Assembly: GCF_008973755.1 (NCBI RefSeq)
Contig: NZ_WBOM01000013.1
Coordinates: 1 to 64,000 of the forward strand
Direction: 5' to 3'
DNA: 64,000 bases
From: Nitrincola alkalilacustris
Lineage (GTDB): Bacteria; Pseudomonadota; Gammaproteobacteria; Pseudomonadales; Balneatricaceae
Each line of letters opens with the position of its first letter. The stretch's first letter is position 1. Under the pieces are notes generated by a model, which had not been told where the DNA came from, did not search any database, and worked only from the letters and a program-made list of their open reading frames with translations. Both the position numbers and the translations under genes were made by a program. This document shows, one piece after another, positions 43,527-53,220 of the stretch.

Positions 43527-45194
43527 TTAGTCAGAGGCACTGCGATAGCGCTCACGTAGACGGTTACGTATGCTGATGGCCGTGAGGTTGAGGATCACGA
43601 TCAGCAGCACCAGGACCAGTGCAGTGGCATATACCAGAGGGCGGGCTGCTTCAGCGCTCGGGCTCTGGAAGCCGACATCATAGATATGAAAGCCCAGATG
43701 CATGATTTTACGATCCAGATGGATAAACGGGAAGGTGGCATCAATCGGCAGGGTCGGGGCCAGTTTGACCACACCCACCAGCATCAGTGGCGCCACTTCA
43801 CCCGCCGCACGGGCGATCGCCAGAATCAGGCCGGTCATCATCGCTGGCGTAGCCAGTGGCACGATCACCTTCCACAGAGTTTCCGATTTGGTTGCACCCA
43901 GTGCCAGGCTGCCCTGGCGGATGGTGCTCGGAATTCGCGCCAGCCCCTCTTCGGTGGAAACGATCACGATCGGCAGTGTCAGCAGAGCCAGAGTCAGCGA
44001 GGCCCAGAACAGACCCGGCGTGCCAAAGGTCGGTGTTGGCAGAGCTGCTTCATAGAAGAGGCGATCTATGTTGCCACCGAGGAAGTAGACGAAGAAACCG
44101 AGACCAAACACACCGTATACAATCGAGGGTACCCCCGCCAGATTGTAGACCGAAATGCGAATGATGCGGGTCATGAGATTCTGACGGGCATATTCGCGCA
44201 GGTAGATTGCGGCCAGGATGCCGAAAGGGGTGACAATGATCGACATCACGAACACCATGGTGACGGTGCCGAAGATCGCCGGGAATATACCCCCTTCTGT
44301 GTTGGCTTCACGCGGAGGGGTAGTCAGGAACTCCCAGAGCCGTTCTACATATTGCCCCATCTTCTGTGGTACCGACATGGCGTTCGGTGCAGTGATGCGC
44401 ACAATGGCTGCCAGACTCAGATCCACCTCGCGGCCATCGCTCATGCGCATGCGCAGCGTGTCGCGTCGGGTGCTCTCATAAAGTGCATCCAGCTCGACAC
44501 GCAGGATCGCATACTCCTGATCCAGGCGGTCGCGCTCAGCTGCGATGCGGGCCTCTTCGGCAGCCCGCTGCTCAAGCGATGGGTTGGACAGCTCCAGGCG
44601 ACGGCCATCAAGGCGCAGACGCTCGATCTGGGTGTTCATGCGGCCGATTTCGCCACGCTCAATCGTATGGATGTCGCGGTGGATCTGAATACTGCGCTGG
44701 ATCGATTCCTGGATGTCAGACCAGAAATTTGCCTCACTGGCGATGGCGATTACTTCGCCGTTGCGGGACAGGGATACCGGCTGGCCATAAAAATTACCCC
44801 ACTCGCGGCGCTCGATCTGGTAAGCATCCTTCGGGTACTGGAACTCTCCCATGCCGGTTTCAAAATGCCAGGCAAAATCGTTGCTGGTCTGATCCCGGTT
44901 ACCCTGTTTGAACAGATAGCGGGTGAGTAGATCCACCCCTTCCGGCACATGGTGGCCACCGTCACGTGCCACTGCCGCGGTGATGGTCTGAGCGCGGACA
45001 ACCTCGCCCATCACCACCTGTCGGTTACCATCCCGGTCGATGATTTCGACCTGGGCGATATCGGCAGGCCAGAAGTGGCCGAAGCCACGTACCGCGATCA
45101 GTCCGATCAGACCCACGACCATAATCATGCAGAAGGCTACGGCACCACCGTTCAGCCAGATCCAGGGTGCACCACTTTTAAACCATGCTTTCAT
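43527..45194 (-). CDS. pstA: Phosphate ABC permease PstA, long form
   Basis: A 555-residue permease, about twice the E. coli length. TM1 (about 15-37) is followed by a large periplasmic insert of some 250 residues with a coiled coil (INTQIERL-type helix, about 170-255). The permease core then carries STIRQGSLALGATKSETLWK and AAGEVAPLMLVGV. Such long forms occur in Pseudomonas relatives. It pairs with PstC. Confidence 0.93.
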   Translation of the reverse strand: MKAWFKSGAPWIWLNGGAVAFCMIMVVGLIGLIAVRGFGHFWPADIAQVEIIDRDGNRQVVMGEVVRAQTITAAVARDGGHHVPEGVDLLTRYLFKQGNRDQTSNDFAWHFETGMGEFQYPKDAYQIERREWGNFYGQPVSLSRNGEVIAIASEANFWSDIQESIQRSIQIHRDIHTIERGEIGRMNTQIERLRLDGRRLELSNPSLEQRAAEEARIAAERDRLDQEYAILRVELDALYESTRRDTLRMRMSDGREVDLSLAAIVRITAPNAMSVPQKMGQYVERLWEFLTTPPREANTEGGIFPAIFGTVTMVFVMSIIVTPFGILAAIYLREYARQNLMTRIIRISVYNLAGVPSIVYGVFGLGFFVYFLGGNIDRLFYEAALPTPTFGTPGLFWASLTLALLTLPIVIVSTEEGLARIPSTIRQGSLALGATKSETLWKVIVPLATPAMMTGLILAIARAAGEVAPLMLVGVVKLAPTLPIDATFPFIHLDRKIMHLGFHIYDVGFQSPSAEAARPLVYATALVLVLLIVILNLTAISIRNRLRERYRSASD

Positions 45195-45216
45195 TTCAAA
45201 TTCCCCAATCCGATCA

Positions 45217-47508
45217 TCACAGGTTGCTATAGCGTGTACGCAGACGCTGACGAATAATTTCGGCGATGGTGTTGACCACGAATGTCAGCGCCAGCAGCAC
45301 CAGTGCCGCCAGGAACAGCACTCTGAAGTGAGATGAACCGACCGCTGTTTCGGGCAACTCCACCGCAATGTTGGCCGACAGAGTGCGCATCCCTTCAAAG
45401 ATATTGAAGTTCACGACCGGGCTGTTACCGGTGGCCATCAGTACAATCATGGTTTCACCGACGGCGCGTCCAAAGCCCATCATCACGGCTGAGAATATCC
45501 CCGGACTTGCGGTGGGCAGTACCACACCCAGTACGGTTTGCCAGCGGGTTGCACCGAGTGCCAGAGAACCCTGTGTCAGATGTCTGGGCACCGTGAACAC
45601 CGCATCTTCAGCGATTGAAAAGATGGTCGGGATAACGGCAAAGCCCATCGCGATACCCACGATCAATGCGTTTCGCTGGTCATAGGTGATACCGATATCG
45701 GTGAACCACTGGCGCATACTGCCATTGAAGAACCAGATCTCGATCCAGGGGCTGGCAACGACACAGAAATAACCAAACAGCAGGATCACCGGAGCGAGGA
45801 GTGCTGCCTCCCAGCCCTCTGGAACCAGTTTGCGGATCGGCAGACGACTCCAGATGAAAGCAAACAGCAGCATCATCACCGGCATCAGAATGAAGAAGCC
45901 GAAGATCGCCGGTAGATTTTCCTCGGCAAAAGGCGCGAGCCAGAGCCCGGCAAGAAATCCCAGTATAACGGTCGGTAAGGCTTCCATGATCTCGATGCTG
46001 GGCTTGACGATGCCGCGCAGCTTCGGTGTCATGAAGTAGGCAGTGTAGATCGCACCGGCAATCGCCAGTGGCATGGCGAACAGCATCGCATAGAAAGCCG
46101 CCTTCAGTGTGCCGACCGTCAGTGGAACCAGGCTGAACTTGGACTCGAACTCATCCGAGGCTGAGGAGGACTGCCAGATATATTCCGGATTGTCTCGCCC
46201 CTCATACCAGACCTTGTTCCACATGGCTGAGAAGGAGAGCTGGGGGTGACGGTTCCAGAGTTCGGCTACCTGCAGTTGATTCTGTGAATCCAGCAGCATC
46301 AGGCGACCATTGACCTGAGAGATTGCCAGGTTCTGAACGGCAGACTCTGCCAGTCGGTCCAGATAAAGGGTGCGTGCAGAGGTTCCGTAGTGGATCCCGA
46401 GCTGGCCGCTGGCATCGCCTGCCAGAAAACCCTTGCGGGTATACTCAGGTGCAATACTGGTGATGGCGGCGCCATGCGGCTTGAAGTCGCGGATGCGCTC
46501 AAGCGAATAACGGTTCTGCTCATCGCGCACCAGGAACCATTGGCTGAGCTGGCCTGACTCAGTGCCGACAATCAGCGAAACACTGCCTACCAGAAAATCG
46601 ATGGCAGTGATCGCACTGCCATTTCCGGCATCATATCTGTCTATCAGGCGGACATTACCCAGGTCGGAGATATCGTAGTAATAGATAAAGCCACTGCGAT
46701 CGGCAATGAACAGGCTGCGCAGCGCCTTGTCCAGCAGCATCTTCACTGGTTCTGGTGGCACTGTAGATATGCTGGCATGGCGGCTAGTGACACTGGTTTC
46801 ACCGGTCATCATATTGGTGCGGCTGTTCAGGCTGGTCAGCACCAGACGGTTATCTGCGGTGATGGCTGCCATCATTGAGCCTCCGCTGCCGCGAGTAACG
46901 GTTTCCAGCGCCAGCAGTTGCAGCGGCATCCCTTCAGGGTCGACCATAATCGGGCTGTCACCGAAGGGGTATTCGATCTTCGGGGTGATCACACGGCGAT
47001 CAGTCGGGAAACTCAGGTCAAATGCATGGCGGGCAATGATCGCCTCACCGCTACTCAAACCCTGGGCAATGACACCACCGATCACCTCGGTATGGGCAAA
47101 ACTGGTGATCTTGGCGTGGTCGGGAATCGGCAGATCAAACTGGCTGCGGATATTGCCATTATCAGCTTCGAAAAAGGTGACCTGGCCATTGTCTGTATAC
47201 TGGATCCCCAACTCCTGATAACGCTCAATAAGCAGGTGTTGAAGTCCCGCATCCTGTACCGGCAGAGGGTAGGTAGCCTGAGGTGTGACGGTGGCGCCTT
47301 TCAGAATCGGCATCACTTCGTAGAAAAGATAAATGAAGATCATCGCCAGGGCGAAGACCACACCGTATCCAGCCAGCGTGATCCCCCAACGGGAGGCGCT
47401 GTCACGACGGGCACGTTTTTTGCGCAACTTCAGGCGTGCTTCTTCATCGGGTAGTAATGACCGACTGCGGATGGAGGTCGGAACCGCCGGAGTCACCGTA
47501 TCATTCAT
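45217..47508 (-). CDS. pstC: Phosphate ABC permease PstC, long form
   Basis: A 763-residue permease from ATG 47508 (the frame extends to 47550 without a ribosome site). After a cytoplasmic Arg/Lys-rich start and TM1 there is a roughly 400-residue periplasmic domain with WD-like beta repeats (LRSLFIADRSGFIYYYDISD). The permease core follows with HLTQGSLALGATRWQTV and GRAVGETMIVLMATGN. It has its own Pho box and a 227-bp leader after pstS. Confidence 0.93.
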   Translation of the reverse strand: MNDTVTPAVPTSIRSRSLLPDEEARLKLRKKRARRDSASRWGITLAGYGVVFALAMIFIYLFYEVMPILKGATVTPQATYPLPVQDAGLQHLLIERYQELGIQYTDNGQVTFFEADNGNIRSQFDLPIPDHAKITSFAHTEVIGGVIAQGLSSGEAIIARHAFDLSFPTDRRVITPKIEYPFGDSPIMVDPEGMPLQLLALETVTRGSGGSMMAAITADNRLVLTSLNSRTNMMTGETSVTSRHASISTVPPEPVKMLLDKALRSLFIADRSGFIYYYDISDLGNVRLIDRYDAGNGSAITAIDFLVGSVSLIVGTESGQLSQWFLVRDEQNRYSLERIRDFKPHGAAITSIAPEYTRKGFLAGDASGQLGIHYGTSARTLYLDRLAESAVQNLAISQVNGRLMLLDSQNQLQVAELWNRHPQLSFSAMWNKVWYEGRDNPEYIWQSSSASDEFESKFSLVPLTVGTLKAAFYAMLFAMPLAIAGAIYTAYFMTPKLRGIVKPSIEIMEALPTVILGFLAGLWLAPFAEENLPAIFGFFILMPVMMLLFAFIWSRLPIRKLVPEGWEAALLAPVILLFGYFCVVASPWIEIWFFNGSMRQWFTDIGITYDQRNALIVGIAMGFAVIPTIFSIAEDAVFTVPRHLTQGSLALGATRWQTVLGVVLPTASPGIFSAVMMGFGRAVGETMIVLMATGNSPVVNFNIFEGMRTLSANIAVELPETAVGSSHFRVLFLAALVLLALTFVVNTIAEIIRQRLRTRYSNL

Positions 47509-47565
47509 GAGAAATCGCTCTTTCCGAATCGAGTTTAATGATGCTCGCAAGAATAATGCCGTTAT

Positions 47566-47583
47566 ATGACAGTTATGTTACGG
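47566..47583 (-). promoter_or_regulatory. Pho box upstream of pstC
   Basis: On the minus strand CCGTAACATAACTGTCAT shows two half-sites in tandem spaced by four bases, the second perfect (CTGTCAT). It lies about 58 bp before the pstC start, suggesting a second PhoB-dependent promoter inside the pst locus. Confidence 0.65.
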
Positions 47584-47642
47584 CAATGGCGAACGATGGG
47601 TGGCAGATGGATCTGATCTGCTGACTCTTTGTTTTTGCATCG

Positions 47643-47678
47643 CTGGCAATTGCTCCTGCATTGCCAGCATACTGTCCA
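47643..47678 (+). repeat. Dispersed intergenic repeat, copy B (uninterrupted)
   Basis: CTGGCAATTGCTCCTG plus five bases plus CCAGCATACTGTCCA. Both parts are identical to copy A at 29959-30112. It sits just 3' of the pstS terminator on the minus strand, as copy A sits next to the amidohydrolase terminator. Confidence 0.8.
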
Positions 47679-47690
47679 TCCCTGGACATA

Positions 47691-47719
47691 AAAAAAGAGG
47701 CCATGCAGGCCTCTTTTCT
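47691..47719 (-). terminator. Rho-independent terminator after pstS
   Basis: On the minus strand AAGAGGCC / GGCCTCTT forms the stem with a TGCAT loop, and a T-run of about seven follows. It lies 16 bp past the pstS stop and separates pstS from pstC. Confidence 0.85.
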
Positions 47720-47735
47720 TCTCGGATGACAGGGC

Positions 47736-48707
47736 TTACAGACCCAGATCCGCGCGAACGCGTGCTGCCAGTGATTCAGGCAGCGGCACATAGCCATCGC
47801 GGAACACGACTTCCTGACCCTGCTTGGAGTAAAGCATCTTCACGAATTCGCGAGTCTGTGGGTCCAGATCCTGGTTCGGGTTCTTGTTGATGTAGATATA
47901 GAGGTAGCGAGCCAGTGGATAGTCGCCAGTTGCTGCATTTTCGGCACTTGCTTCGAAGAACTCACCACCTGCTTCAGCAGCCAGCGGTACAACACGAACA
48001 CCGGAGGTGCGGTAGCCGATACCGGAGTAGCCGATACCATTGATTGATTCACTGACGCCCTGTACTACAGAGGAGGAACCTGGCTGCTCATTGATGCTGG
48101 ACTTGAAGTCACCGCCACACAGGGCGTTGTCCTTGAAGTAGCCGTAGGTGCCGGATACAGCGTTACGGCTGTACAGAGCAAAGTCACGGTTTTCCCAGGC
48201 ACCGCTCAGGCCGACCTGACCCCAGCGAGTGATATCAGCTTCACCGCCACAGCGACGGGTTGCAGAGAAAATCGCATCAACCTGTGGCAGGCTCAGGCCT
48301 TCAATCGGGTTGTCCTTGTTGACATAAACTGCCAGCATGTCGATCGCAACCGGCAACTCATAAGGAGCGTAGCCAAAACGCTCTTCGAACGCCTGAATTT
48401 CGGACTGACGCATACCACGGCTCATCGGAGCCAGAGTAGCCGTACCCTCAGTCAGAGCTGGTGGCGCAGTGGAAGATCCAGCACCCTGAACCTGAATGTT
48501 GACGTTTGGATAGAAGCGGTTGAACTCTTCAGCCCAGAGTGCCATCAGGTTGTTCAGTGTATCAGAACCGATACTGGACAGGTTGCCGGATACACCGGAA
48601 ACCGCACTGTACTCAGGCAGGTTCGGATCGACATCGGCAACAGCAATGTTGCTGACCATGACAGCGGTGGCAAGCGCCGTTGCTGCAAATACTTTGTTCA
48701 GGTTCAT
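47736..48707 (-). CDS. pstS: Periplasmic phosphate-binding protein PstS
   Basis: A 323-residue secreted protein. The signal peptide (FAATALATAVMVSNIAVA) is cleaved near residue 24. The phosphate-binding signature regions are GSDTLNNLMALWAEEF, GAGSSTAPPALTEGTA and APMSRGMRQSE, then YSRNAVSGTYGYF. It delivers phosphate to PstCA. It is expressed as its own unit with a Pho box upstream and a terminator downstream. Confidence 0.95.
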   Translation of the reverse strand: MNLNKVFAATALATAVMVSNIAVADVDPNLPEYSAVSGVSGNLSSIGSDTLNNLMALWAEEFNRFYPNVNIQVQGAGSSTAPPALTEGTATLAPMSRGMRQSEIQAFEERFGYAPYELPVAIDMLAVYVNKDNPIEGLSLPQVDAIFSATRRCGGEADITRWGQVGLSGAWENRDFALYSRNAVSGTYGYFKDNALCGGDFKSSINEQPGSSSVVQGVSESINGIGYSGIGYRTSGVRVVPLAAEAGGEFFEASAENAATGDYPLARYLYIYINKNPNQDLDPQTREFVKMLYSKQGQEVVFRDGYVPLPESLAARVRADLGL

Positions 48708-48776
48708 GACTTGCGTCTCCTCGTTAAAGACTCTGACGTTTGGTAACTCTCAGTGGGGTTCACTATAAGGAGCGAA

Positions 48777-48795
48777 TGTGACGAAGTTATGACAG
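48777..48795 (-). promoter_or_regulatory. Pho box upstream of pstS
   Basis: On the minus strand CTGTCATAACTTCGTCACA: the first half is perfect and the second near-consensus at the expected 11-bp period. It lies 70-90 bp before the pstS start. Confidence 0.75.
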
Positions 48796-48868
48796 TAAAT
48801 CAGGCTGGCCAATTTTTTCCGCAGCGGACACTATAGAGCTTTGAATAGCGGAAATTAGGGAGTTGCCT

Positions 48869-49306
48869 ATGGCTGTGCTCGTTGAAGTTACCTCGGTCAT
48901 CATTCGCGCAAGTGCGATTGATGAGTTGATTGAGGGGGGGTGGGAAAGCTTCAGAACCCGGTTGCCGACAGATCGCGTCTGCTCCGATGGTGAGTTGATC
49001 AGCGTGATACTGATTAATCCCCCGGATGTGACAGCCTTTGCTGATCAGCTGATTGCAATGGGTCTGAACTTCAGGTGGGGGCAGGATTCACCGGATGTCG
49101 TCTTTGCGGATCAGAAACGTGGCCTGATCAGCGCCTGTGACTGGGCTGAGTTCAGCCATGTGAATATCGGTATTGGAGGAACCGGCCCCAGCGTGGCGAT
49201 CTGCCGTCTGGCCGGGAGTCAGTTGAATGAGCTGCGCTTGCCACCCGACTGGCAATACAGAGGGTCGTTGACCGAAACCTTTGGCGCTGATGCAGTTCCC
49301 TATTAA
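48869..49306 (+). CDS. Hypothetical protein
   Basis: A 145-residue soluble protein from ATG 48869, preceded by TTAGGGAG. No family is recognised. Visible features are VCSDGELISVILINPPDVTA, CDWAEFSHVNIGIGGTGPSV and a C-terminal PPDWQYRGSLTETFG. Two widely spaced cysteines are near residues 105 and 124. It is divergent from pstS across 161 bp and lies 141 bp before the molybdoenzyme operon. Confidence 0.6.
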   Translation: MAVLVEVTSVIIRASAIDELIEGGWESFRTRLPTDRVCSDGELISVILINPPDVTAFADQLIAMGLNFRWGQDSPDVVFADQKRGLISACDWAEFSHVNIGIGGTGPSVAICRLAGSQLNELRLPPDWQYRGSLTETFGADAVPY

Positions 49307-49447
49307 TCTCATACTTTAGTTAAAGACGTACATTAATTGTGCTTATTTGATTGATGATCATAAATTCACCTGCCATACTGAATTATCATATATGGATATA
49401 AGTATATCCTACTAAGCTGGTCGGTTTTTAATCAAACAAGAATAAGT

Positions 49448-50575
49448 ATGAACAACATGTCAGATTCCGAGCGTCAGCAGGCATTGCCTGTGGCTTTTTC
49501 TGCACTGTCAGCGGCTACCGCACTGGGCTGGGTCAGTGGGCGCTGTATTCGCAGCGCCCCACATCATCTGGGTTGTGACCAGTGCCTGAACGCCTGCCCT
49601 GTGCAGGCGCTGGAGTTCATTGAAACGCCTGACGACCCAGCCCAGCCAGTTCGACTGGTGGTCAATGATGCTTGTCATGGCTGCGGAGCCTGTTTGCCCG
49701 CTTGTGAAACAGAAGCTATCCTGAGCAGTGAGGTGCAGCGGGTTGAGCTTGAGCTGATCAGGAGTGTGGCGCATCAGCAGTGTAATGGCCCGGATATCAG
49801 TTATGCCATCAAGTGCCATCGGTTAGCTGAGACAAGCCTGACGAATCAGTCAACGCTTCACTGTTTGCGTGCCATTGGCCTCGATCAGCTTGCCCATTGG
49901 CAGGCTTTACTTTCTGAACCACTGCAGTTGAAAGTGGCGGCCGACTGCGCTTGCTGTCAGGCTTCTCCATCATGTCATTCACAGAAGCCTTTTCAGGATC
50001 ACACTCAGGGCCATATTCAAGATCCATGGCTGGAGACTGTCATGGCTCATTTCGAGCTGTTGCCTGGTGCCGGAGAGGCTTTCAGACCGGCATCCGGGGC
50101 ACAGCTCAGCCGTCGCGGCTTCTTTACCTCATCTCTCTCTGCGGGACGACCCCTCTACGAAGCTTCCAGTGATATGCCCAGGGCGCGGCGCCTGCAGCGT
50201 CAGCAGCAGACGAGGCCGGGCCTGCTTCCTTTATTGCAGCTCAATACCTCATATTGCGATGCCAGCGGAGTGTGCGCGCGTGTGTGCCCGACGGATGCGA
50301 TCACGATAACCCCGGCCGCAGGAATGCGCTTTGACCCGCAGGCGTGCATCAGTTGCGGCTTCTGCGCTCTTCACTGCCCAGAGCAGGCATTGACACTGGC
50401 TAGCTCGCTTGAGACAGAGCCGCAGCTCCTGCGAGAGCAGCATGCACAGAGCTGCTTCAGATGTGGTCGAGCCTTTTATGTCGAATCAGCAACCTCAGAT
50501 GAGAGCGCTGTGTGCCCGGCTTGTCAGCGTGATCAGTCGCTGTTCACAGATGGATTCAACGCCCTGTTTGGATAA
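49448..50575 (+). CDS. Multi-cluster ferredoxin-type protein (ArxB2/NapF-like)
   Basis: A 375-residue iron-sulfur protein. Cluster motifs are CDQCLNACP (C43-C50), CHGCGACLPAC (C76-C86), later CDASGVCARVCP and CISCGFCALHCP near 274-320, and a terminal pair CFRCG / CPACQ resembling a zinc ribbon. No signal peptide is seen, so it is probably cytoplasmic. It precedes the molybdoenzyme gene by 128 bp. In described arx clusters a comparable 4Fe-4S gene (arxB2) leads; its role there is unclear, perhaps maturation or electron transfer. Confidence 0.8.
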   Translation: MNNMSDSERQQALPVAFSALSAATALGWVSGRCIRSAPHHLGCDQCLNACPVQALEFIETPDDPAQPVRLVVNDACHGCGACLPACETEAILSSEVQRVELELIRSVAHQQCNGPDISYAIKCHRLAETSLTNQSTLHCLRAIGLDQLAHWQALLSEPLQLKVAADCACCQASPSCHSQKPFQDHTQGHIQDPWLETVMAHFELLPGAGEAFRPASGAQLSRRGFFTSSLSAGRPLYEASSDMPRARRLQRQQQTRPGLLPLLQLNTSYCDASGVCARVCPTDAITITPAAGMRFDPQACISCGFCALHCPEQALTLASSLETEPQLLREQHAQSCFRCGRAFYVESATSDESAVCPACQRDQSLFTDGFNALFG

Positions 50576-50703
50576 CAGGTATCAAGTGAGTGGCTCATGA
50601 TGGGCCACCTGTGTTGGCCGACAGGTCAATCCACGGAGTGGCTTCATGGATGAACTTCAGGGATGAAGCGAATAATAAAAAACAGCCCAAGTGGAGAAAC
50701 AAC

Positions 50704-53193
50704 ATGTCAATGAATCTGTTTCAGACCCTGCTGAACCGGCGTCGGTTTCTGAAGGGGAGTGCTGCCGCGGGAGCGGCTGGTGCGGCAGTTACCGGCCTGT
50801 CTGGCCTGAGCGCAATTGCTCCGGTCAATGAGGCGAGAGCTCAGGTACCCAGAGGTGAAACTGTTATCACTAAAAATATCTGTGCCCAATGCCCTGCCCG
50901 CTGTGGAATTGATGTTTACACGACCAATGGCAAGGTGCATGCGATCTATGGTGATACGGATAACCCGATTGCGAATGGCAAGCTCTGTCCAAAGGGGCAT
51001 CTGGGGTCCTACTTCCTTTATGATCCTGATCGCTTCAAAGGCCCGATGCGACGCACCAATCCCAATAAAGGCCGCAATGAAGATCCGGGGTTTGTACCCA
51101 TCTCCTGGAACGAAGCCTTCGATACCATCGCAGCACGCTTGAATAGCTTGCGTGAAAGGGGTGAGTCTCACCGCTTTGCTCATTTCTATGGTCGCGGATG
51201 GGGGGCGTCAGATGCTGGCCTCTATGGTGACTTTGGAAAACTCTATGGCACGCCAAATTCGGCTATTGGCCATGCTTCCATGTGTGCCGAAGGTTCCAAA
51301 AAAGCCAAGCACGCGACTGATGGCAACAACTCCTACAATGCTCATGATCTGCGTAACACCAATTATCTGCTGATCATGGGGGCCAGCTTCCTTGAGGCGT
51401 TTCGCCCCTATAACAATATGATGCAGATGTGGGGTGAAATGCGCAGCAAGAGCCCCAGAACACAGGTTACCTGTGTTGATGTGCGCATGAATCCGACCAT
51501 GGCGGCTGCTGACCGCGCACTTTATATCAAGCCCGCTACAGATGGTGCATTTGCTCTGGCTGTGGCGCATGTGATTCTTACGGAAAGTCTGTGGGATCGT
51601 GATTTTGTCGGTGATTTCAAGAATATCAATCAGCGTTTCCGCACCGGTTCACGCATCATGCCTGGCAGTTTTGATGAGAAGTGGGTATCTGGTCTGACCG
51701 AATGGTGGAATGAAGAACTGAAGGATCGCACTCCCGAATGGGCGGAAGGCGTTACCGGTATTCCAGCAAGACACATTCGTCAGACAGCCATTGAATTCGG
51801 ATCCACTCGTCCGGCAGTCGCTATCTTTGAGCGTGGCCCGACCGGCCATACTAACGGTACCTACAATGGTATGGCGATCCATGCATTGAATGCTCTGGTC
51901 GGCTCCATGTTCACCGAAGGCGGACTTTTCTACCAGATGGGTACGCCCTATGGTGGATTGCCAGTGAATGCAGATGATTACATGGATGAGTATGCAAAAG
52001 AGGGTGCATGGAAGTCTCAACCGCGAATTGATATGGCGCGAACAGAGCGCTGGCCAATGACTTCGCACATGATGCAGGAAGCGGGTCCTAACCATCTTAA
52101 AGGAGATCCCTACAAGATGGACACGGCGATGTTTTTCTATACCAACCCGATTTGGACCGCACCGGATCCGAAGGTGTGGGAAGAGGCCTTGAAAGATGTG
52201 TTCGTTATTGACACATCACCTTTTCCAGGAGAAACCGCGATGTATGCGGATCTGGTGCTGCCGGAGTCAACCTACCTGGAGCGTTTGCAGGACTCGCCGA
52301 CCTATCCATTTGAAGGCTGGCCGATGTCGGCCCTGCGAGTACCCGCCGTTGACCCGATCTACGATACCAAACACTTCGGTGACATGCTGATCGAAATCGG
52401 TAAACGCATTAACGGCCCCACTGGCGAGTACTACAGCATCATCGACAATGTCGAAAATGTACTGCGCCATCGTGCGAAAGGCTTTGAAAACAACCCTGGT
52501 GATAATGGTGTCACTGATTTTGAAAGCTGGAAAGAAAAGGGCGTCTGGTATCGTAAGCCCTACCACTGGCGCTTTATCCGTGGAGACTTCTATGAATGGG
52601 ATGGTCAACGCTACGGTAATCTGATGACGGCTGAGGAGGTAAAGGAAAAACTGCTGAAAACACCTTCTGGCAAGTTTGAGTTTAAATCCGGCTATCTGGA
52701 ACAGTACGCCAAATATATAAACAGGGAGCTGGGGATACCCACTGAACGTGTTGGTCTGGTGCAATGGGTAGAGCCAAAACACACGGGCGGGAACGGTGAT
52801 CTGTATTTCGTCACACCCAAAACCCCGATACATGCTGAAGGGCGTGGTGCCAATGTTCCTCATGCGATTGCAATTCATCAACCTATTGCGGGTGGTCGCG
52901 ATACGGTCTATCTCGAGGTGCATCCAGACACAGCTAAACAGCGCGGTATCCGCAATGGTGACCGGGTTCGCATCACCTCGGATCTGGGCAGCATTGAGGC
53001 CCAGTGTCGTTATGTGGCATCGCACCGCCCTGACACCATTGTCCTTCCGTTCGAGTTTGGGCACTGGGCACAGGGGCGTTGGGCCAAGGGTCGTGGACCG
53101 GGGCATTCAGGTGAAATCACTGCCAACGTGTCAGATCCAGTTTCTGGTCTCGCCAGTTACTACACCGGCAAAGTGACCCTTGAACGGGCTTAA
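50704..53193 (+). CDS. arxA: Molybdopterin oxidoreductase, ArxA-like (putative arsenite oxidase)
   Basis: An 829-residue enzyme from ATG 50704 (GGAG upstream; an in-frame ATG at 50590 would bury the signal). The Tat signal is NRRRFLKGSAAAGAAGAA. The 4Fe-4S ligands C60, C63, C67 and C95 have spacing C-x2-C-x3-C-x27-C. GRGWG occurs at 163-167 (FYGRGWG), the motif reported to mark ArxA against RGRY of ArrA. The Mo ligand is probably Cys194 in ASMCAEG. It is in the DMSO-reductase family near Psr/Phs/Arr. Gene order ferredoxin-A-B-NrfD-TorD also fits arxB2ABCD. The substrate is inferred; a polysulfide or thiosulfate reductase is the main alternative. It should act in the periplasm. Confidence 0.82.
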   Translation: MSMNLFQTLLNRRRFLKGSAAAGAAGAAVTGLSGLSAIAPVNEARAQVPRGETVITKNICAQCPARCGIDVYTTNGKVHAIYGDTDNPIANGKLCPKGHLGSYFLYDPDRFKGPMRRTNPNKGRNEDPGFVPISWNEAFDTIAARLNSLRERGESHRFAHFYGRGWGASDAGLYGDFGKLYGTPNSAIGHASMCAEGSKKAKHATDGNNSYNAHDLRNTNYLLIMGASFLEAFRPYNNMMQMWGEMRSKSPRTQVTCVDVRMNPTMAAADRALYIKPATDGAFALAVAHVILTESLWDRDFVGDFKNINQRFRTGSRIMPGSFDEKWVSGLTEWWNEELKDRTPEWAEGVTGIPARHIRQTAIEFGSTRPAVAIFERGPTGHTNGTYNGMAIHALNALVGSMFTEGGLFYQMGTPYGGLPVNADDYMDEYAKEGAWKSQPRIDMARTERWPMTSHMMQEAGPNHLKGDPYKMDTAMFFYTNPIWTAPDPKVWEEALKDVFVIDTSPFPGETAMYADLVLPESTYLERLQDSPTYPFEGWPMSALRVPAVDPIYDTKHFGDMLIEIGKRINGPTGEYYSIIDNVENVLRHRAKGFENNPGDNGVTDFESWKEKGVWYRKPYHWRFIRGDFYEWDGQRYGNLMTAEEVKEKLLKTPSGKFEFKSGYLEQYAKYINRELGIPTERVGLVQWVEPKHTGGNGDLYFVTPKTPIHAEGRGANVPHAIAIHQPIAGGRDTVYLEVHPDTAKQRGIRNGDRVRITSDLGSIEAQCRYVASHRPDTIVLPFEFGHWAQGRWAKGRGPGHSGEITANVSDPVSGLASYYTGKVTLERA

Positions 53194-53220
53194 TCACGCA
53201 GAGTATTGAGGAATTGAACC

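Noticed and set aside
43686-44930. 414-codon plus-strand frame opposite pstA
   Set aside because: Gln/His/Arg-rich antisense shadow of pstA, with no start signal.
49347-49361. Possible FNR/ANR box TTGATTGATGATCAT before the molybdoenzyme operon
   Set aside because: The half-sites are five bases apart instead of the required four, so it is not a credible FNR site, though anaerobic control would make sense.
52267-53106. 279-codon minus-strand frame inside the molybdoenzyme gene
   Set aside because: Antisense shadow; no ribosome site or domain.
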